Numbered from the stretch's first letter, positions 1 to 7,597 are shown. The stretch: 36,852 nt of DNA from Thiohalocapsa marina (GCF_008632335.1 NZ_VWXX01000040.1:1-36852); one strand, 5' to 3'. Notes: generated from the sequence alone by a model not told the origin. Numbers and translations are program-made.

Positions 1-14
1 GTTGTGGCCTGTGG

Positions 15-80
15 CGGATGCGCTTCGCTTATCCGCCCTACCGTGCATCCGTGTAGGTTATTTCTGAATCGTGCCTAAGG
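15..80 (-). repeat. Dispersed intergenic repeat, left terminal copy
   Basis: The reverse complement of 36-75 is identical over 40 bp to 36736-36775 near the right end, so the window has inverted termini. Bases 15-39 add an imperfect palindrome around GGATGCGCTTCGCTTATCC, a motif I remember as common between genes in many proteobacteria. The open frame of the following UbiA gene becomes recognisable only right after this repeat, at about 81, so the repeat either cuts that gene or marks an assembly edge. Confidence 0.8.
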
Positions 81-1109
81 GACGAAAAGGCCAGCGGCCG
101 GTCTTTGGTGCTGGCCACGGCCAGTGATCAGCGGATGGCCCAGGCCGTCGCCGACCATGTGGGCCTGTTCGATGCCGTCCTGGCCAGCGACGGTGAGCGC
201 AATCTCAAGGGCCCGGCCAAGGCCGCCGCGCTGGTGGCGCGCTTCGGCCAGGGCGGCTTCGACTATGTCGGCGACAGCCGCGCCGACCTGCCGGTCTGGG
301 CCGTGGCTCGCCAGGCCATCGTCGTCGGCGGCGCCGGTCTTGCCAAGGCCGCCGCGGCGGTGACAGCGGTGCGACAGCGATTCGCGCCACCACCGAGGCC
401 GGCCGCCCTGCTGCGCGCCCTGCGACCTCATCAATGGATCAAGAACCTGCTCCTGTTCCTGCCCCTGGTAGCCGCCCATCATCTCGGCGACGGCCCTGCG
501 TTGCTGGCCGCGAGCCTGGCCTTTCTGGTCTTCGGCCTCACCGCCTCCTCGGTCTACCTCCTCAACGACCTGCTTGACCTGCCGGCGGATCGCGCTCACC
601 CGCGCAAGTGCCAGCGGCCCTTCGCGGCGGGCAGGTTGCCGCTGGCCTGGGGCGTGCTGCTCAGCCCCCTGTTGCTGCTCGCCGCCCTCGGCCTGAGCCT
701 GCTCTTTCTGCCGACCCTGTTCACCCTGGTCCTCATCGGCTACTACCTGCTCACCACCACCTACTCCTTTGGCCTCAAGCGCAAGCCCGTTGTGGACGTA
801 CTGCTGCTCGCCGCCCTCTACACCGTGCGCGTCATCGCCGGGGCCGCCGCCGTGGCCATCGTGCCCTCGTTCTGGCTGCTGGCGTTTTCCATGTTCATCT
901 TCCTGAGCCTGGCGCTGGCCAAACGCTACACCGAGCTCGAGGGCCTGCGCCGGCGCGGCGATCTCACCGCCGCCGGTCGCGGCTGGCACGTGGATGATCT
1001 GCCGCTGGTACAGACCCTGGGTACCGGCGCCGGGCTCGCCTGCGTGCTGGTGCTCGCGCTCTATATCGACAGCGCGCCGGCGCGGCAGCTCTACGCCACC
1101 CCGCAGGCG
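81..1109 (+). pseudogene. HAD-UbiA prenyltransferase fusion, truncated at both ends
   Basis: Family role: proteins with an N-terminal HAD phosphatase domain and a C-terminal UbiA domain transfer a pentose phosphate to polyprenyl phosphate (decaprenylphosphoryl ribose/arabinose-type pathway). Seen: a HAD core with ATASDQ and the VGDSRADLP acidic motif, then a polytopic UbiA domain with the NDLLDLPADR prenyl-diphosphate motif and about six membrane segments. The first HAD motif (DxDxT) is missing because the frame meets the terminal repeat at about 80; an in-frame TAG lies at 54-56. At about 1105-1110 the frame jumps into an unrelated sequence, the 3' part of a flippase gene read out of frame, so the last UbiA helices are lost. 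The open frame runs to 1163 only by chance. Very probably nonfunctional, or a misassembly. Confidence 0.8.
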
Positions 1110-1414
1110 GGCTGGGGCTGCTGGCCTGGGCGGCCGAGGCCTGGGGGCTTTATCTGCTGCTGACCTGGCTCGGCGTCGAGATCGGCAGCCTGCAGGCGAT
1201 GGGGATCTACGCTGTCAGCACGCTGGCGGGCGCCCTGTCGTTCCTGCCCGGTGGGCTCGGTGGCGCCGAGGCGGCGATGGTGGCCTTGCTGGCGGCAGGC
1301 GGCGCGGCATTCGGGGTGGCGGTGCTCGCGACGGTGATCTGTCGCCTGGTGACGCTCTGGTTCGCGGTGGTGCTGGGGATTGGCGCGGTGCTGGTGCTGC
1401 GGCGCCGGGACTGA
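1110..1414 (+). pseudogene. 3' fragment of flippase-like membrane protein (copy 1)
   Basis: This is the last ~100 codons of a protein resembling the lysylphosphatidylglycerol synthase transmembrane/flippase family (PF03706 type). Landmarks are LLTWLGVE, the conserved LSFLPGGLGGAE turn, and CRLVTLWFAVVLG, ending with TGA at 1412-1414. About 93% of its bases match 5670-5965, which is the same part of a second copy. It has no start or upstream half and is fused out of frame to UbiA. It keeps the Glu after GGLGGA that copy 2 has lost. In related genomes such a gene follows an SDR gene in a polyprenyl-phosphate pentose operon (from memory). Confidence 0.8.
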
Positions 1415-1420
1415 GTCCAA

Positions 1421-1490
1421 CTCGCAGACACCCGCCGGCACTCCACCATCGGCTACCTCAGCCCTGAAGTCTTCGAGGCTTGGAATGCGG
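1421..1490 (+). mobile_element. IS3-family transposase C-terminal remnant
   Basis: From 1433 the plus strand reads RRHSTIGYLSPEVFEAWN, the typical C-terminal end of IS3-group transposases (RRHSTLGYLSP.F). The preceding codons NSQT at 1421-1432 lie in a shifted frame. There is no DDE core and no recognisable inverted end, so this is a decayed scrap. It sits between the flippase fragment and the Fic gene and suggests an insertion sequence took part in breaking up this locus. Confidence 0.65.
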
Positions 1491-1527
1491 CTCAATCCGA
1501 TGTCCACTGTTGCCGGGCAAGATCAGA

Positions 1528-2649
1528 TCACCAAACGATCTCGTACCCACTGCTGCGCCCACCCTTGCCGGTGGGCCGCAGGCACCCTTTCTCGACAAGG
1601 TCCGCCAACTCGCGGTAAGCAGTGGCGCGGCTGGTCCTGGTCAACCCCATGTACTTGCGGGTATTCATGCCGCCTTCGAAACCGCCCGGGCCAGCGTCCA
1701 GCAGGCGGTTGAGCACCTTGCGCTGACGCTCGTTAAGGGCGGTCGTCTGGTGCCGGAGCCAGAAGCGGGCCTTGGCCAGTGTGTTGGCCACCGTCTGCTC
1801 GGCGGCAGTTGCCGCGGCCTCGACCTGTGCGAGGAACCAGGCCAGCCAGTCGGTGACTTCCGCTCCGCCGCGCTGCGTCTGTTCCAGCATGTCGTAGTAG
1901 CTCTCCCGCTCGCGGAGGATCTGCGCCGAGAGGCTGAACAGCCGCATCGGCTGGTGTTCGTCCTGCGAGAGCGCCATGTCGGTGATAGCGCGGGCCAACC
2001 GGCCGTTGCCGTCCTCGAAGGGGTGCAGGGTGACGAACCAGAGGTGGGCCAGCCCGGCGCGGACGAGTCCTTCGAGACCGGCCGGCGGGTCGTTGAACCA
2101 GGCGAGGAGGCGCTCCAGTTCTCCCTCCAGCCCTTCGCGGGGGGGCGCGATAAAGTGCACCTTCTCCCTGCCGATACTGCCGGAGACCACCTGCATCGGT
2201 TCATCGCCACGTAACGCCCCCACCTGGATGGCATGCAGGCCGGAGTAGCCGGTCGGGAACAGGGCCGCCTGCCAGCCGAACAGGCGTTCTGTGGTCAAGG
2301 GAACATCGTGGCGCCGAGTCGCATCCAGCAACACGTCGATCAGTCCGTCCACGGCGCGGAGTGGCGCCGGCAGTCCTGCCGTCGGAAGCCCCAGACGGCA
2401 GGCTACCGAGGAGCGCACCGCCTCCAGCTCTAGCCGCTCACCCTCTATCGCGCTGGTGGTCAGACCGTCTTCCACCAGGATGGCGGCCACGGCCTCGAGC
2501 GTGAGATTGGCATCGAGCAGCCGGCCCGCCCCGAGGACCTTGCCCTGGGCCAGTCGGGCACGGGCAAGCAGCGGCGCCAGACGGGCCTCGTCCCAGCGGA
2601 AGCGGGGCCAGTCGGGTTGCTGCCAGATCCAGGTGAGAGGCGTTGGCAT
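1528..2649 (-). CDS. Fic domain protein with C-terminal winged helix
   Basis: A 373-residue Fic protein. Fic enzymes transfer AMP (sometimes other groups) from a nucleotide to a target hydroxyl. Seen: an N-terminal DUF4172-like region (TWIWQQPDWPRFRWD), the inhibitory helix TSAIEG near residue 68, matching (S/T)xxxE(G/N), so a self-inhibited class II protein; the active site HPFEDGNGRLAR near residue 210; and a C-terminal helix-turn-helix region (TRTSRATAYRELADLVEKG). Start ATG at 2647-2649 lies 10 nt after GGAG on the minus strand and just downstream of a good promoter with an internal palindrome. Divergent from a second Fic gene. The DNA-binding tail and the operator suggest self-regulation (inference). 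All catalytic residues are present. Confidence 0.93.
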   Translation of the reverse strand: MPTPLTWIWQQPDWPRFRWDEARLAPLLARARLAQGKVLGAGRLLDANLTLEAVAAILVEDGLTTSAIEGERLELEAVRSSVACRLGLPTAGLPAPLRAVDGLIDVLLDATRRHDVPLTTERLFGWQAALFPTGYSGLHAIQVGALRGDEPMQVVSGSIGREKVHFIAPPREGLEGELERLLAWFNDPPAGLEGLVRAGLAHLWFVTLHPFEDGNGRLARAITDMALSQDEHQPMRLFSLSAQILRERESYYDMLEQTQRGGAEVTDWLAWFLAQVEAAATAAEQTVANTLAKARFWLRHQTTALNERQRKVLNRLLDAGPGGFEGGMNTRKYMGLTRTSRATAYRELADLVEKGCLRPTGKGGRSSGYEIVW

Positions 2650-2669
2650 GCCTTATTCGCTCCATATTA

Positions 2670-2705
2670 TGAAGCGATTATATAAGTGAATCGCTTCATC
2701 GGCAA
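2670..2705 (-). promoter_or_regulatory. Promoter and palindromic operator of the Fic gene
   Basis: On the minus strand TTGCCG (2705-2700) and a perfect TATAAT (2682-2677) are 17 bp apart. A perfect 10-bp inverted repeat, TGAAGCGATT at 2670-2679 and AATCGCTTCA at 2689-2698, covers the -10 and most of the spacer. A repressor bound there would block the promoter; the C-terminal winged helix of the Fic protein itself is the obvious candidate. Confidence 0.75.
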
Positions 2706-2874
2706 GACTGCTCGGGGTGGGTACTGCCCTGCGGGTCCCGTACCGTCTAGCGGGCGGCAAGTTGTTTTTGATTGAGGTGCACGACTTCCATCTTGGTCTC
2801 CTTCCGAACGAGTTGGCAGGAGTCCATGAAGGCGCTGTTCGGCCCCCGAGCCAAACACCTCGCTGTTCCTCTAC

Positions 2875-3840
2875 ATGTACGTCCGAAAAGAGGCGGTGCT
2901 GTCCTCCATGATCGAGGGGACCCAGTCTTCCCTGTCGGACTTGCTGCTGTTCGAGCTGGATCAGGAGCCGGGCGTCCCGCTGGATGATGTGCGGGAGGTC
3001 AGCAACTCTGTCGCGGCTCTCGACCACGGCCTTCACCTGCTGGAAAAAGGCCTGCCGCTGTCGCTGCGGCTGTTCCGAGAGATTCATGGCGTGCTGCTGA
3101 CCAATAGGCGTGGCAGCAATCAGACCCCGGGAGACTTTCGGCGCAGCCAGAACTGGATTGGCGGCACCCGGCCGGGCAACGCAGCCTTCGTTCCGCCTCC
3201 GGCCGAGGAGGTGCTGGAGTGCATGAGCAAGCTGGAGTTCTTCCTCCATGACCAGCCGGAACCGACTCCGGTGCTGCTCAAGGCGGCGTTGGCCCATGTG
3301 CAGTTCGAGACGATCCACCCGTTCCTCGACGGGAATGGCCGTTTGGGACGTCTGCTGATCGCGTTGCTCCTGTGCGAGCAGAAGGTGCTGCGGGAGCCGA
3401 TGCTTTATCTGAGCCTCTATTTCAAGACGCACCGCCAGTATTACTACGAGCTGCTCAACAATGTCCGTCTGACCGGCGATTGGGAGGCCTGGCTCGATTT
3501 CTTCGCCGAGGCGGTCATTGTCACTGCCACCCAGGCGGTGGAAACGACGCAGCAGCTCCTGGACCTGTCGAACCAGGACCGCGACAAGATCAGCGGCCTC
3601 GGACGGGCGGCAACCTCCACTCTTAAGGTCCACCGGGCACTCATGGAGCATCCCGTCGCCACCTCGGGCTCACTGGTAATAAAGACCGGCATCACCCCGG
3701 CCACTGTCAACAAGGCGCTCGGCCACCTGGAGCAGCTCGGCATCGTCAATGAGTTGACCGCCCAGAAGCGCAACCGCCTGTTCAGCTACGCGGGCTATAT
3801 TGAGATCATGAGTCGCGGCACGGAACTGCCGGGCAGGTAG
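2875..3840 (+). CDS. Fic domain protein, N-terminally truncated
   Basis: A second, unrelated-subfamily Fic protein, 321 residues from the only usable ATG. Seen: inhibitory motif SSMIEG at residues 10-15, active site HPFLDGNGRLGR near 152, NWIGGTRPGNA typical of this subfamily, and a C-terminal helix-turn-helix region (TGITPATVNKALGHLEQLG). Family members normally have about 60-80 more residues before the RKEAVLSS motif. Here family-like codons (PNTSLFLY) extend upstream only to 2851, then the frame stops at TGA 2827-2829, and there is no ribosome binding site before 2875. The N-terminus is therefore probably lost, and the gene may be a pseudogene although its catalytic core is intact. Confidence 0.85.
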   Translation: MYVRKEAVLSSMIEGTQSSLSDLLLFELDQEPGVPLDDVREVSNSVAALDHGLHLLEKGLPLSLRLFREIHGVLLTNRRGSNQTPGDFRRSQNWIGGTRPGNAAFVPPPAEEVLECMSKLEFFLHDQPEPTPVLLKAALAHVQFETIHPFLDGNGRLGRLLIALLLCEQKVLREPMLYLSLYFKTHRQYYYELLNNVRLTGDWEAWLDFFAEAVIVTATQAVETTQQLLDLSNQDRDKISGLGRAATSTLKVHRALMEHPVATSGSLVIKTGITPATVNKALGHLEQLGIVNELTAQKRNRLFSYAGYIEIMSRGTELPGR

Positions 3841-4029
3841 GCCGGTTCGATTCCCGTTTTTGGAGTCGAAGCAGATTCGTTGGGATGCTTTTTTTTGGTA
3901 TTCGCTCCCGTTGCAAACCCAGCACTGCGTATTCCACGCCCATTCGGCCACTGATTCCAGCGCGACTCGGCGAACCGGATGGCGGCCTGGTGTCTGTGTC
4001 GCGGGATAATCTGACCGCGCGATCTGCGC

Positions 4030-4067
4030 TTGACACCAGGGCTCATCCTCCTTACTTTCAAGTAAGG
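4030..4067 (+). promoter_or_regulatory. Promoter and operator of the VapBC-type pair
   Basis: TTGACA at 4030-4035 is followed after 17 bp by a weak TACTTT (4053-4058). A perfect 7-bp inverted repeat with a 4-bp spacer, CCTTACT at 4050-4056 and AGTAAGG at 4061-4067, overlaps the -10. A further GTAAGG half-site lies at 4079-4084. This layout fits autorepression by the antitoxin or toxin-antitoxin complex. Confidence 0.65.
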
Positions 4068-4094
4068 CGAAATATGATTGTAAGGAATCCGGAA

Positions 4095-4343
4095 ATGACC
4101 ACCGCCACCCTCACCACCAAAGGCCAGATCACGATCCCGAAGGAGATCCGGGAGCGGCTGATGCTGCACACGGGGGACAAGCTCGACTTCACACTCACCG
4201 AATCCGGCGATGTCCTGCTCAAGCCGGTTACGCGTCATGTGGACGAGGTCTTCGGGCGGCTCGGCAAGTCAGGGCAAGCGCCACTGACACCGGCGGAGAT
4301 GGACGCCGCGATCCAGCGGCGGATGGCTGAGACTGGGGCATGA
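4095..4343 (+). CDS. AbrB/MazE-fold antitoxin (VapB type)
   Basis: An 82-residue protein with the swapped-hairpin AbrB signature TTKGQITIPKEIRERL near its start, then GDKLDFTLTESGDVLLKP. The C-terminal half (DEVFGRLGKSG...PAEMDAAI) would bind and neutralise the toxin. Start ATG at 4095 has AAGGA 8 nt upstream; longer open frames upstream lack any family similarity. The stop overlaps the toxin start as ATGA, the classic translational coupling of toxin-antitoxin pairs. Expected role: DNA-binding autorepressor and PIN toxin inhibitor. The palindrome at 4050-4067 is its likely operator. Confidence 0.9.
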   Translation: MTTATLTTKGQITIPKEIRERLMLHTGDKLDFTLTESGDVLLKPVTRHVDEVFGRLGKSGQAPLTPAEMDAAIQRRMAETGA

Positions 4344-4750
4344 AAGCCATCGATACCAACGTGCTGGTTCGCTTCCTGGTCAATGATGATCCCGTGCAGG
4401 GCGAGCAGGTGCGGCAGCTATTTGCGGCTGCCGAGCGACAGCGCGAAGCCTTCTTTGTGCCGATACTGGTACTGCTGGAAACCATCTGGGTGTTGGAATC
4501 CGCCTACCAGATTCATCGCCCGGACCTCATCGAGGCCCTGGGTGATCTGCTGTTGATGCCGATCCTTCATTTTGAACAGCGCGAAGCGATCCAGGCGATG
4601 CTGGCAACGGCATTGGCTGGCAACATGGACCTGCCGGACGCGCTGATTGCCCAAAGCGCGCTCAAGGGTGGCTGTGAGAGTGTTTTGACCTTCGACAAAA
4701 AGGCAGCACGTAACGACGGCTTCGAATTGTTGGCCATGACGGCAGGTTGA
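4340..4750 (+). CDS. PIN-domain toxin (VapC type)
   Basis: A 136-residue PIN-domain ribonuclease. The acidic metal-binding residues are visible: Asp5 in the opening AIDTNVLVRFL, the Glu in LLETIWVLE near residue 48, Asp in NMDLPDALIAQ near 96-99, and FDKKAAR near the C-terminus. Full length with no frame damage. It overlaps the antitoxin by 4 bp. VapC toxins usually cleave tRNA or rRNA; the target here cannot be told from sequence. Confidence 0.92.
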   Translation: MKAIDTNVLVRFLVNDDPVQGEQVRQLFAAAERQREAFFVPILVLLETIWVLESAYQIHRPDLIEALGDLLLMPILHFEQREAIQAMLATALAGNMDLPDALIAQSALKGGCESVLTFDKKAARNDGFELLAMTAG

Positions 4751-4996
4751 GGCTGTGCGTCTGACGGACTGCGCCGCTGACCTTACCGACCACCCGACAG
4801 AGGGGCTCTTGAGAGAATGAATCCATGAACACGTCGAACAAGTTTCCCCGAGGTCCATGAACGTGCTGTGCGCCTGCACTCCCACGTGGCGCGTGAAAAC
4901 GCGTAATCGCGAGGATACTGTCGGGAAAGGGCGGCCTTGCAGAGACCTGTTTTTTGACACTAAATTTGGCGCTTCATGCAGAGCGAGGGCAACCCG

Positions 4997-5166
4997 ATGG
5001 CGCATCGCATCCTGGCCGGAGATCACGGCGAGCATTTCGGAGCTGAAGCGCAACCCGATGGAAACCGTAGCGGCAGGTGAGGGCCTGCCCGTCGCCGTTC
5101 TCAATCATAACGAGCCGGCCTTCTACTGCGTGTCGGCGAAGGCGTACGAGGTGCTCATCGGCCTTC
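4997..5166 (+). pseudogene. Phd/YefM-type antitoxin, frameshifted and truncated
   Basis: ATG at 4997 (GAGG 8-9 nt upstream) opens MAHRILA, then continues as EITASISELKRNPM and VAVLNHNEPAFYC only after a +1 shift. One extra G in the run at about 5014-5020 (GGCCGGAGATC) separates the frames. The part after AYEVLI is replaced by dehydrogenase sequence from about 5165. A TTGACA lies upstream at 4954-4959 without a clear -10. No partner toxin (RelE/Doc/YoeB) is visible. Nonfunctional unless the shift is a sequencing error. Confidence 0.75.
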
Positions 5167-5339
5167 AAGAAAGGCCCGCTCTGGGCCTCGCCCGAGCGGG
5201 TCGCCGGGGACATCGTCCAGGCCATGCAACAGGGTAAATCGGTGATCTATCGGTGATCTACACGCCCTGGTTCTGGCGCTGGATCATGCGGCTGATCCGC
5301 CTCATCCCCGAGTCCCTCTTCGTGCGCTTGCGCTTCTGA
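5164..5339 (+). pseudogene. 3' fragment of SDR-family oxidoreductase
   Basis: The plus strand reads FKKGPLWASPERVAGDIV, then after an interruption YTPWFWRWIMRLIRLIPESL and a TGA at 5337-5339. This is the C-terminal tail of short-chain dehydrogenases of the DprE2 type, which reduce a keto-pentose on polyprenyl phosphate. An 11-bp tandem duplication (TCGGTGATCTA at 5239-5249 and 5250-5260) shifts the frame and creates a stop at 5254-5256. The catalytic Rossmann and YxxxK parts are absent. The flippase-like gene starts 18 bp later, probably the original operon order. Confidence 0.75.
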
Positions 5340-5357
5340 CAACCGGACCACGCCTTC

Positions 5358-6014
5358 ATGCGCCAACCTCAGACCGACGCCGGCGCGCCGCGCCTGGAGC
5401 GGCGCTGCGGACAGGTCGCCCTGGCAGCGGCACTGGCCGTCCTCGCCTACCTGGCGCTGCAACTGTTCGCGGATCAGTGGTTCCCGGCCCTGCTGCCGGT
5501 GGCGGGTGTGGCGATCGCCCTGTTTGCCGTCACCCGCCCGTGGATTGCGCGGCGGATGCTGGCCTGGCTGCCCGAGCGCGGGCGCTGGCTGCGCATCAGG
5601 ACGGGCCTGCTGGCGGTGCTGGATCATGCCCGACAGCTTCTCGCCCCCGGGCGGCTGCTCGGCGGACTGGGGCTGGGGCTGCTGGCCTGGGCGGCCGAGG
5701 CCTGGGGCCTGTATCTGCTGCTGACCTGGCTCGGCGTCGAGAGCGGGGTGCTGCAGGCGATGGGGATCTACGCCGTCAGCATGCTGGCGGGCGCCCTGTC
5801 GTTCCTGCCCGGTGGGCTCGGTGGCGCCGGGGCGGCGATGGTGGCCCTGCTGGCGGCAGGCGGCGCGACCTTGGGCACGGCGGTGCTGGCGACCGTGATC
5901 TGTCGCCTGGTGACGCTCTGGTTCGCGGTGGTCCTGGGGATTGGCGCGGTGCTGGTGCTGCGGCGGTATGGCGCCCGGGTGGCACCGGTGCGCATGGTCG
6001 GGAAAAGGGTTTGA
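5358..6014 (+). CDS. Flippase-like membrane protein, internally shortened (copy 2)
   Basis: A 218-residue ORF with about five hydrophobic segments. The last ~120 residues match the flippase fragment at 1110-1414 and the PF03706-type family (LSFLPGGLGG, RLVTLWFAVVLG). Family members usually have about 300 or more residues. Here a first helix (residues 22-42) is followed at once by what looks like the middle of the protein, so an internal deletion of about 100 residues is likely. The conserved Glu after GGLGGA in copy 1 is Gly here. It follows the SDR fragment by 18 bp and has no clear Shine-Dalgarno. Likely nonfunctional; it could be translated. Confidence 0.6.
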   Translation: MRQPQTDAGAPRLERRCGQVALAAALAVLAYLALQLFADQWFPALLPVAGVAIALFAVTRPWIARRMLAWLPERGRWLRIRTGLLAVLDHARQLLAPGRLLGGLGLGLLAWAAEAWGLYLLLTWLGVESGVLQAMGIYAVSMLAGALSFLPGGLGGAGAAMVALLAAGGATLGTAVLATVICRLVTLWFAVVLGIGAVLVLRRYGARVAPVRMVGKRV

Positions 6015-6039
6015 CCTGGTAGCGACGGGTCGGCATACT
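6011..6039 (+). promoter_or_regulatory. Promoter of the rpsF-rpsR-rplI operon
   Basis: TTGACC at 6011-6016 and CATACT at 6034-6039 are 17 bp apart. The -35 overlaps the end of the preceding ORF. The expected transcript has a GC-rich leader of about 85 nt that could host the known S6-S18 autoregulatory motif, which I did not fold. Confidence 0.5.
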
Positions 6040-6130
6040 GATCGGCTATTTCGAGCCTCGGCTCATTCTCCTTGCCTCACCGGCGGCTCGATTCGGGCTG
6101 GCGGGAGGCTGCAACCCGTGAGGAGTGTCC

Positions 6131-6511
6131 ATGCGACATTATGAAGTGGTGTTTCTGGTTCATCCGAGCCAGAGCGAGCAGGTGCCTGCGATGATCGAGC
6201 GTTATCGCGGCAACCTCGAAGGGCGTGGCGGCAAGGTCCATCGCCTGGAGGACTGGGGCCGTCGCCAGCTTGCCTATCCGATCAACAAGGTGCACAAGGC
6301 ACACTACGTGCTGATGAACATCGAGTGCGACCAGGAGGCCCTGGATGAGCTCGAGAGCGCCTTCCGTTTCAACGACGCGGTGCTGCGCAACCTGATCATC
6401 AAGCGCGACCAGCCGGTGACCGAGCCATCTCCGCTGATGAAGGGCGAGGACGAAGGCGAGGAACGCCGCCCGCGTCGAGATGACGGCGGCCGCGAGGAAG
6501 ACGAAGAGTAA
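6131..6511 (+). CDS. rpsF: 30S ribosomal protein S6
   Basis: A 126-residue S6, a small-subunit protein that binds 16S rRNA together with S18. Seen: [19 protein letters not shown] opening, [13 protein letters not shown] and [10 protein letters not shown] core strands, NDAVLRNLI, and the acidic C-terminal tail (EDEGEE...DEE) usual in gammaproteobacteria. Start ATG 6131 is preceded by AGGAG at 6121-6125; a GTG at 6125 in frame would add two residues but overlaps the Shine-Dalgarno. First gene of rpsF-rpsR-rplI. Confidence 0.98.
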   Translation: MRHYEVVFLVHPSQSEQVPAMIERYRGNLEGRGGKVHRLEDWGRRQLAYPINKVHKAHYVLMNIECDQEALDELESAFRFNDAVLRNLIIKRDQPVTEPSPLMKGEDEGEERRPRRDDGGREEDEE

Positions 6512-6597
6512 GCGCTTCCACGCTGCGGGCGGGCGCAGACACCCTGGCCCGACGACGGCTCGTCGAATCCATCGGATCAAATTCGGAGAATCACATC

Positions 6598-6822
6598 ATG
6601 TCACGCTATTTTCGCCGCCGGCGCTACTGCCGCTTCACCGCCGAAGGCATCACCGAGATCGACTACAAGGATCTCAATCTGCTGAAGGCCTTCGTCAGCG
6701 AGTCCGGCAAGATCGTTCCCAGCCGCATCACCGGTACCTCGGCCAAGTACCAGCGCCAGCTGGCGACCGCTGTCAAGCGCGCGCGCTTCCTGGCGCTGCT
6801 GCCCTACACCGACGGGCACTGA
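6598..6822 (+). CDS. rpsR: 30S ribosomal protein S18
   Basis: A 74-residue S18. It is highly basic ([12 protein letters not shown]) with the conserved core [14 protein letters not shown], the rRNA-contact motif [18 protein letters not shown] and the terminal [16 protein letters not shown] lies about 10 nt before ATG 6598. The Cys near the start is the usual single S18 cysteine. The gap to rpsF is 86 bp. Confidence 0.98.
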   Translation: MSRYFRRRRYCRFTAEGITEIDYKDLNLLKAFVSESGKIVPSRITGTSAKYQRQLATAVKRARFLALLPYTDGH

Positions 6823-6897
6823 TCCGCGTGCCGGCGCCCGAGACGGCGTCATGGCGTGGGTTTCGTACCGACTTCAAGCATTGAAAAGGGACCATCC

Positions 6898-7347
6898 GTG
6901 GACATCATCCTGTTGAAGAAGGTCGGCGGTCTGGGCAATCTCGGCGACAAGGTCACCGTGCGTCCGGGCTACGGCCGAAACTATCTCATTCCCACCGGCA
7001 CCGCCGTGCCGGCCACCGCCGACAACCTGAAGGCGTTCGAGGAGCGGCGCGCCGAGCTGGAGGCCCAGGCCCTGGCGGCGCTGGCCGAGGCAGAGCAGCG
7101 CAAGGCCCGGCTCGAGGGGCTGACCGTTGCCATCGCCCGCAAGGCCGGCGACGAAGGGCGCCTGTTCGGCTCCGTTGGCACCGCCGACATCGCCGAAGCC
7201 ATCACCGAGGCCGGCGTGCCGGTGGAGAAGAGCGAGGTCCGGCTGCCGGCCGGTCCGTTCCGCGCCATCGGCGAGCATGCGGTGGAACTGCATCTGCATT
7301 CCGACGTGGATATCACGGTGCAGATCGAGGTCGTTCCGGCCGACTGA
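6898..7347 (+). CDS. rplI: 50S ribosomal protein L9
   Basis: A 149-residue L9. Seen: N-terminal rRNA-binding domain (DIILLKKVGGLGNLGDKV, VRPGYGRNYLIP), the long connecting helix rich in Ala/Glu, and the C-terminal domain (LFGSVGTADIAEAI, VELHLHSDV). The family start matches GTG 6898 with AAAAGGG about 7 nt upstream; an in-frame ATG at 6856 would add 14 non-family residues. Followed by a strong hairpin at 7359-7384. Confidence 0.97.
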   Translation: MDIILLKKVGGLGNLGDKVTVRPGYGRNYLIPTGTAVPATADNLKAFEERRAELEAQALAALAEAEQRKARLEGLTVAIARKAGDEGRLFGSVGTADIAEAITEAGVPVEKSEVRLPAGPFRAIGEHAVELHLHSDVDITVQIEVVPAD

Positions 7348-7358
7348 CCCCGCCCCGC

Positions 7359-7384
7359 GCGGCACCGGGGTCCTCCGGTGCCGC
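7359..7384 (+). terminator. Hairpin after rplI
   Basis: Perfect 10-bp inverted repeat GCGGCACCGG (7359-7368) and CCGGTGCCGC (7375-7384) with a 6-nt loop, 12 nt after the rplI stop. No T-run follows, so termination strength is uncertain. Confidence 0.6.
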
Positions 7385-7542
7385 CGCCTTCAGCCGTTCT
7401 TGCGCGGCGCCCGCCACCCCGGGGGCGGATCTCCCTTCAATCGCCTGGCGGCATGTCGGGCTGCGGCGCCCTCGCGGCCCATCCCTCGCCTTGGGGTTCG
7501 GCGTGTGCCGTCGACCCGGCACGTGACCGTATCTCCTGGTCA

Positions 7543-7597
7543 AAAACCTTAGCCGAAAACCTGGGTCGAAAACCGGCGATCCCGCAACGGGTATACT
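7543..7597 (+). promoter_or_regulatory. Three 13-bp direct repeats and -10 box upstream of dnaB
   Basis: AAAACC begins at 7543, 7556 and 7569, exactly 13 bp apart, with partly conserved flanks (GCCG/GTCG before copies two and three). TATACT at 7592-7597 could be a -10; no good -35 is seen at 17 bp. This lies in the 334-bp gap 7348-7681, which otherwise holds only the rplI hairpin. The repeats could be an activator site or chance. Confidence 0.35.

Noticed and set aside
2717-2911. 64-codon plus-strand frame upstream of the second Fic gene as its missing N-terminus
   Set aside because: The translation does not resemble the N-terminal part of the Fic subfamily in any frame I read.
3848-3880. 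tRNA T-arm-like sequence GGTTCGATTCCCG after the second Fic gene, a possible integration site
   Set aside because: The T-stem has a mismatch and no acceptor, anticodon or D arm can be found around it.
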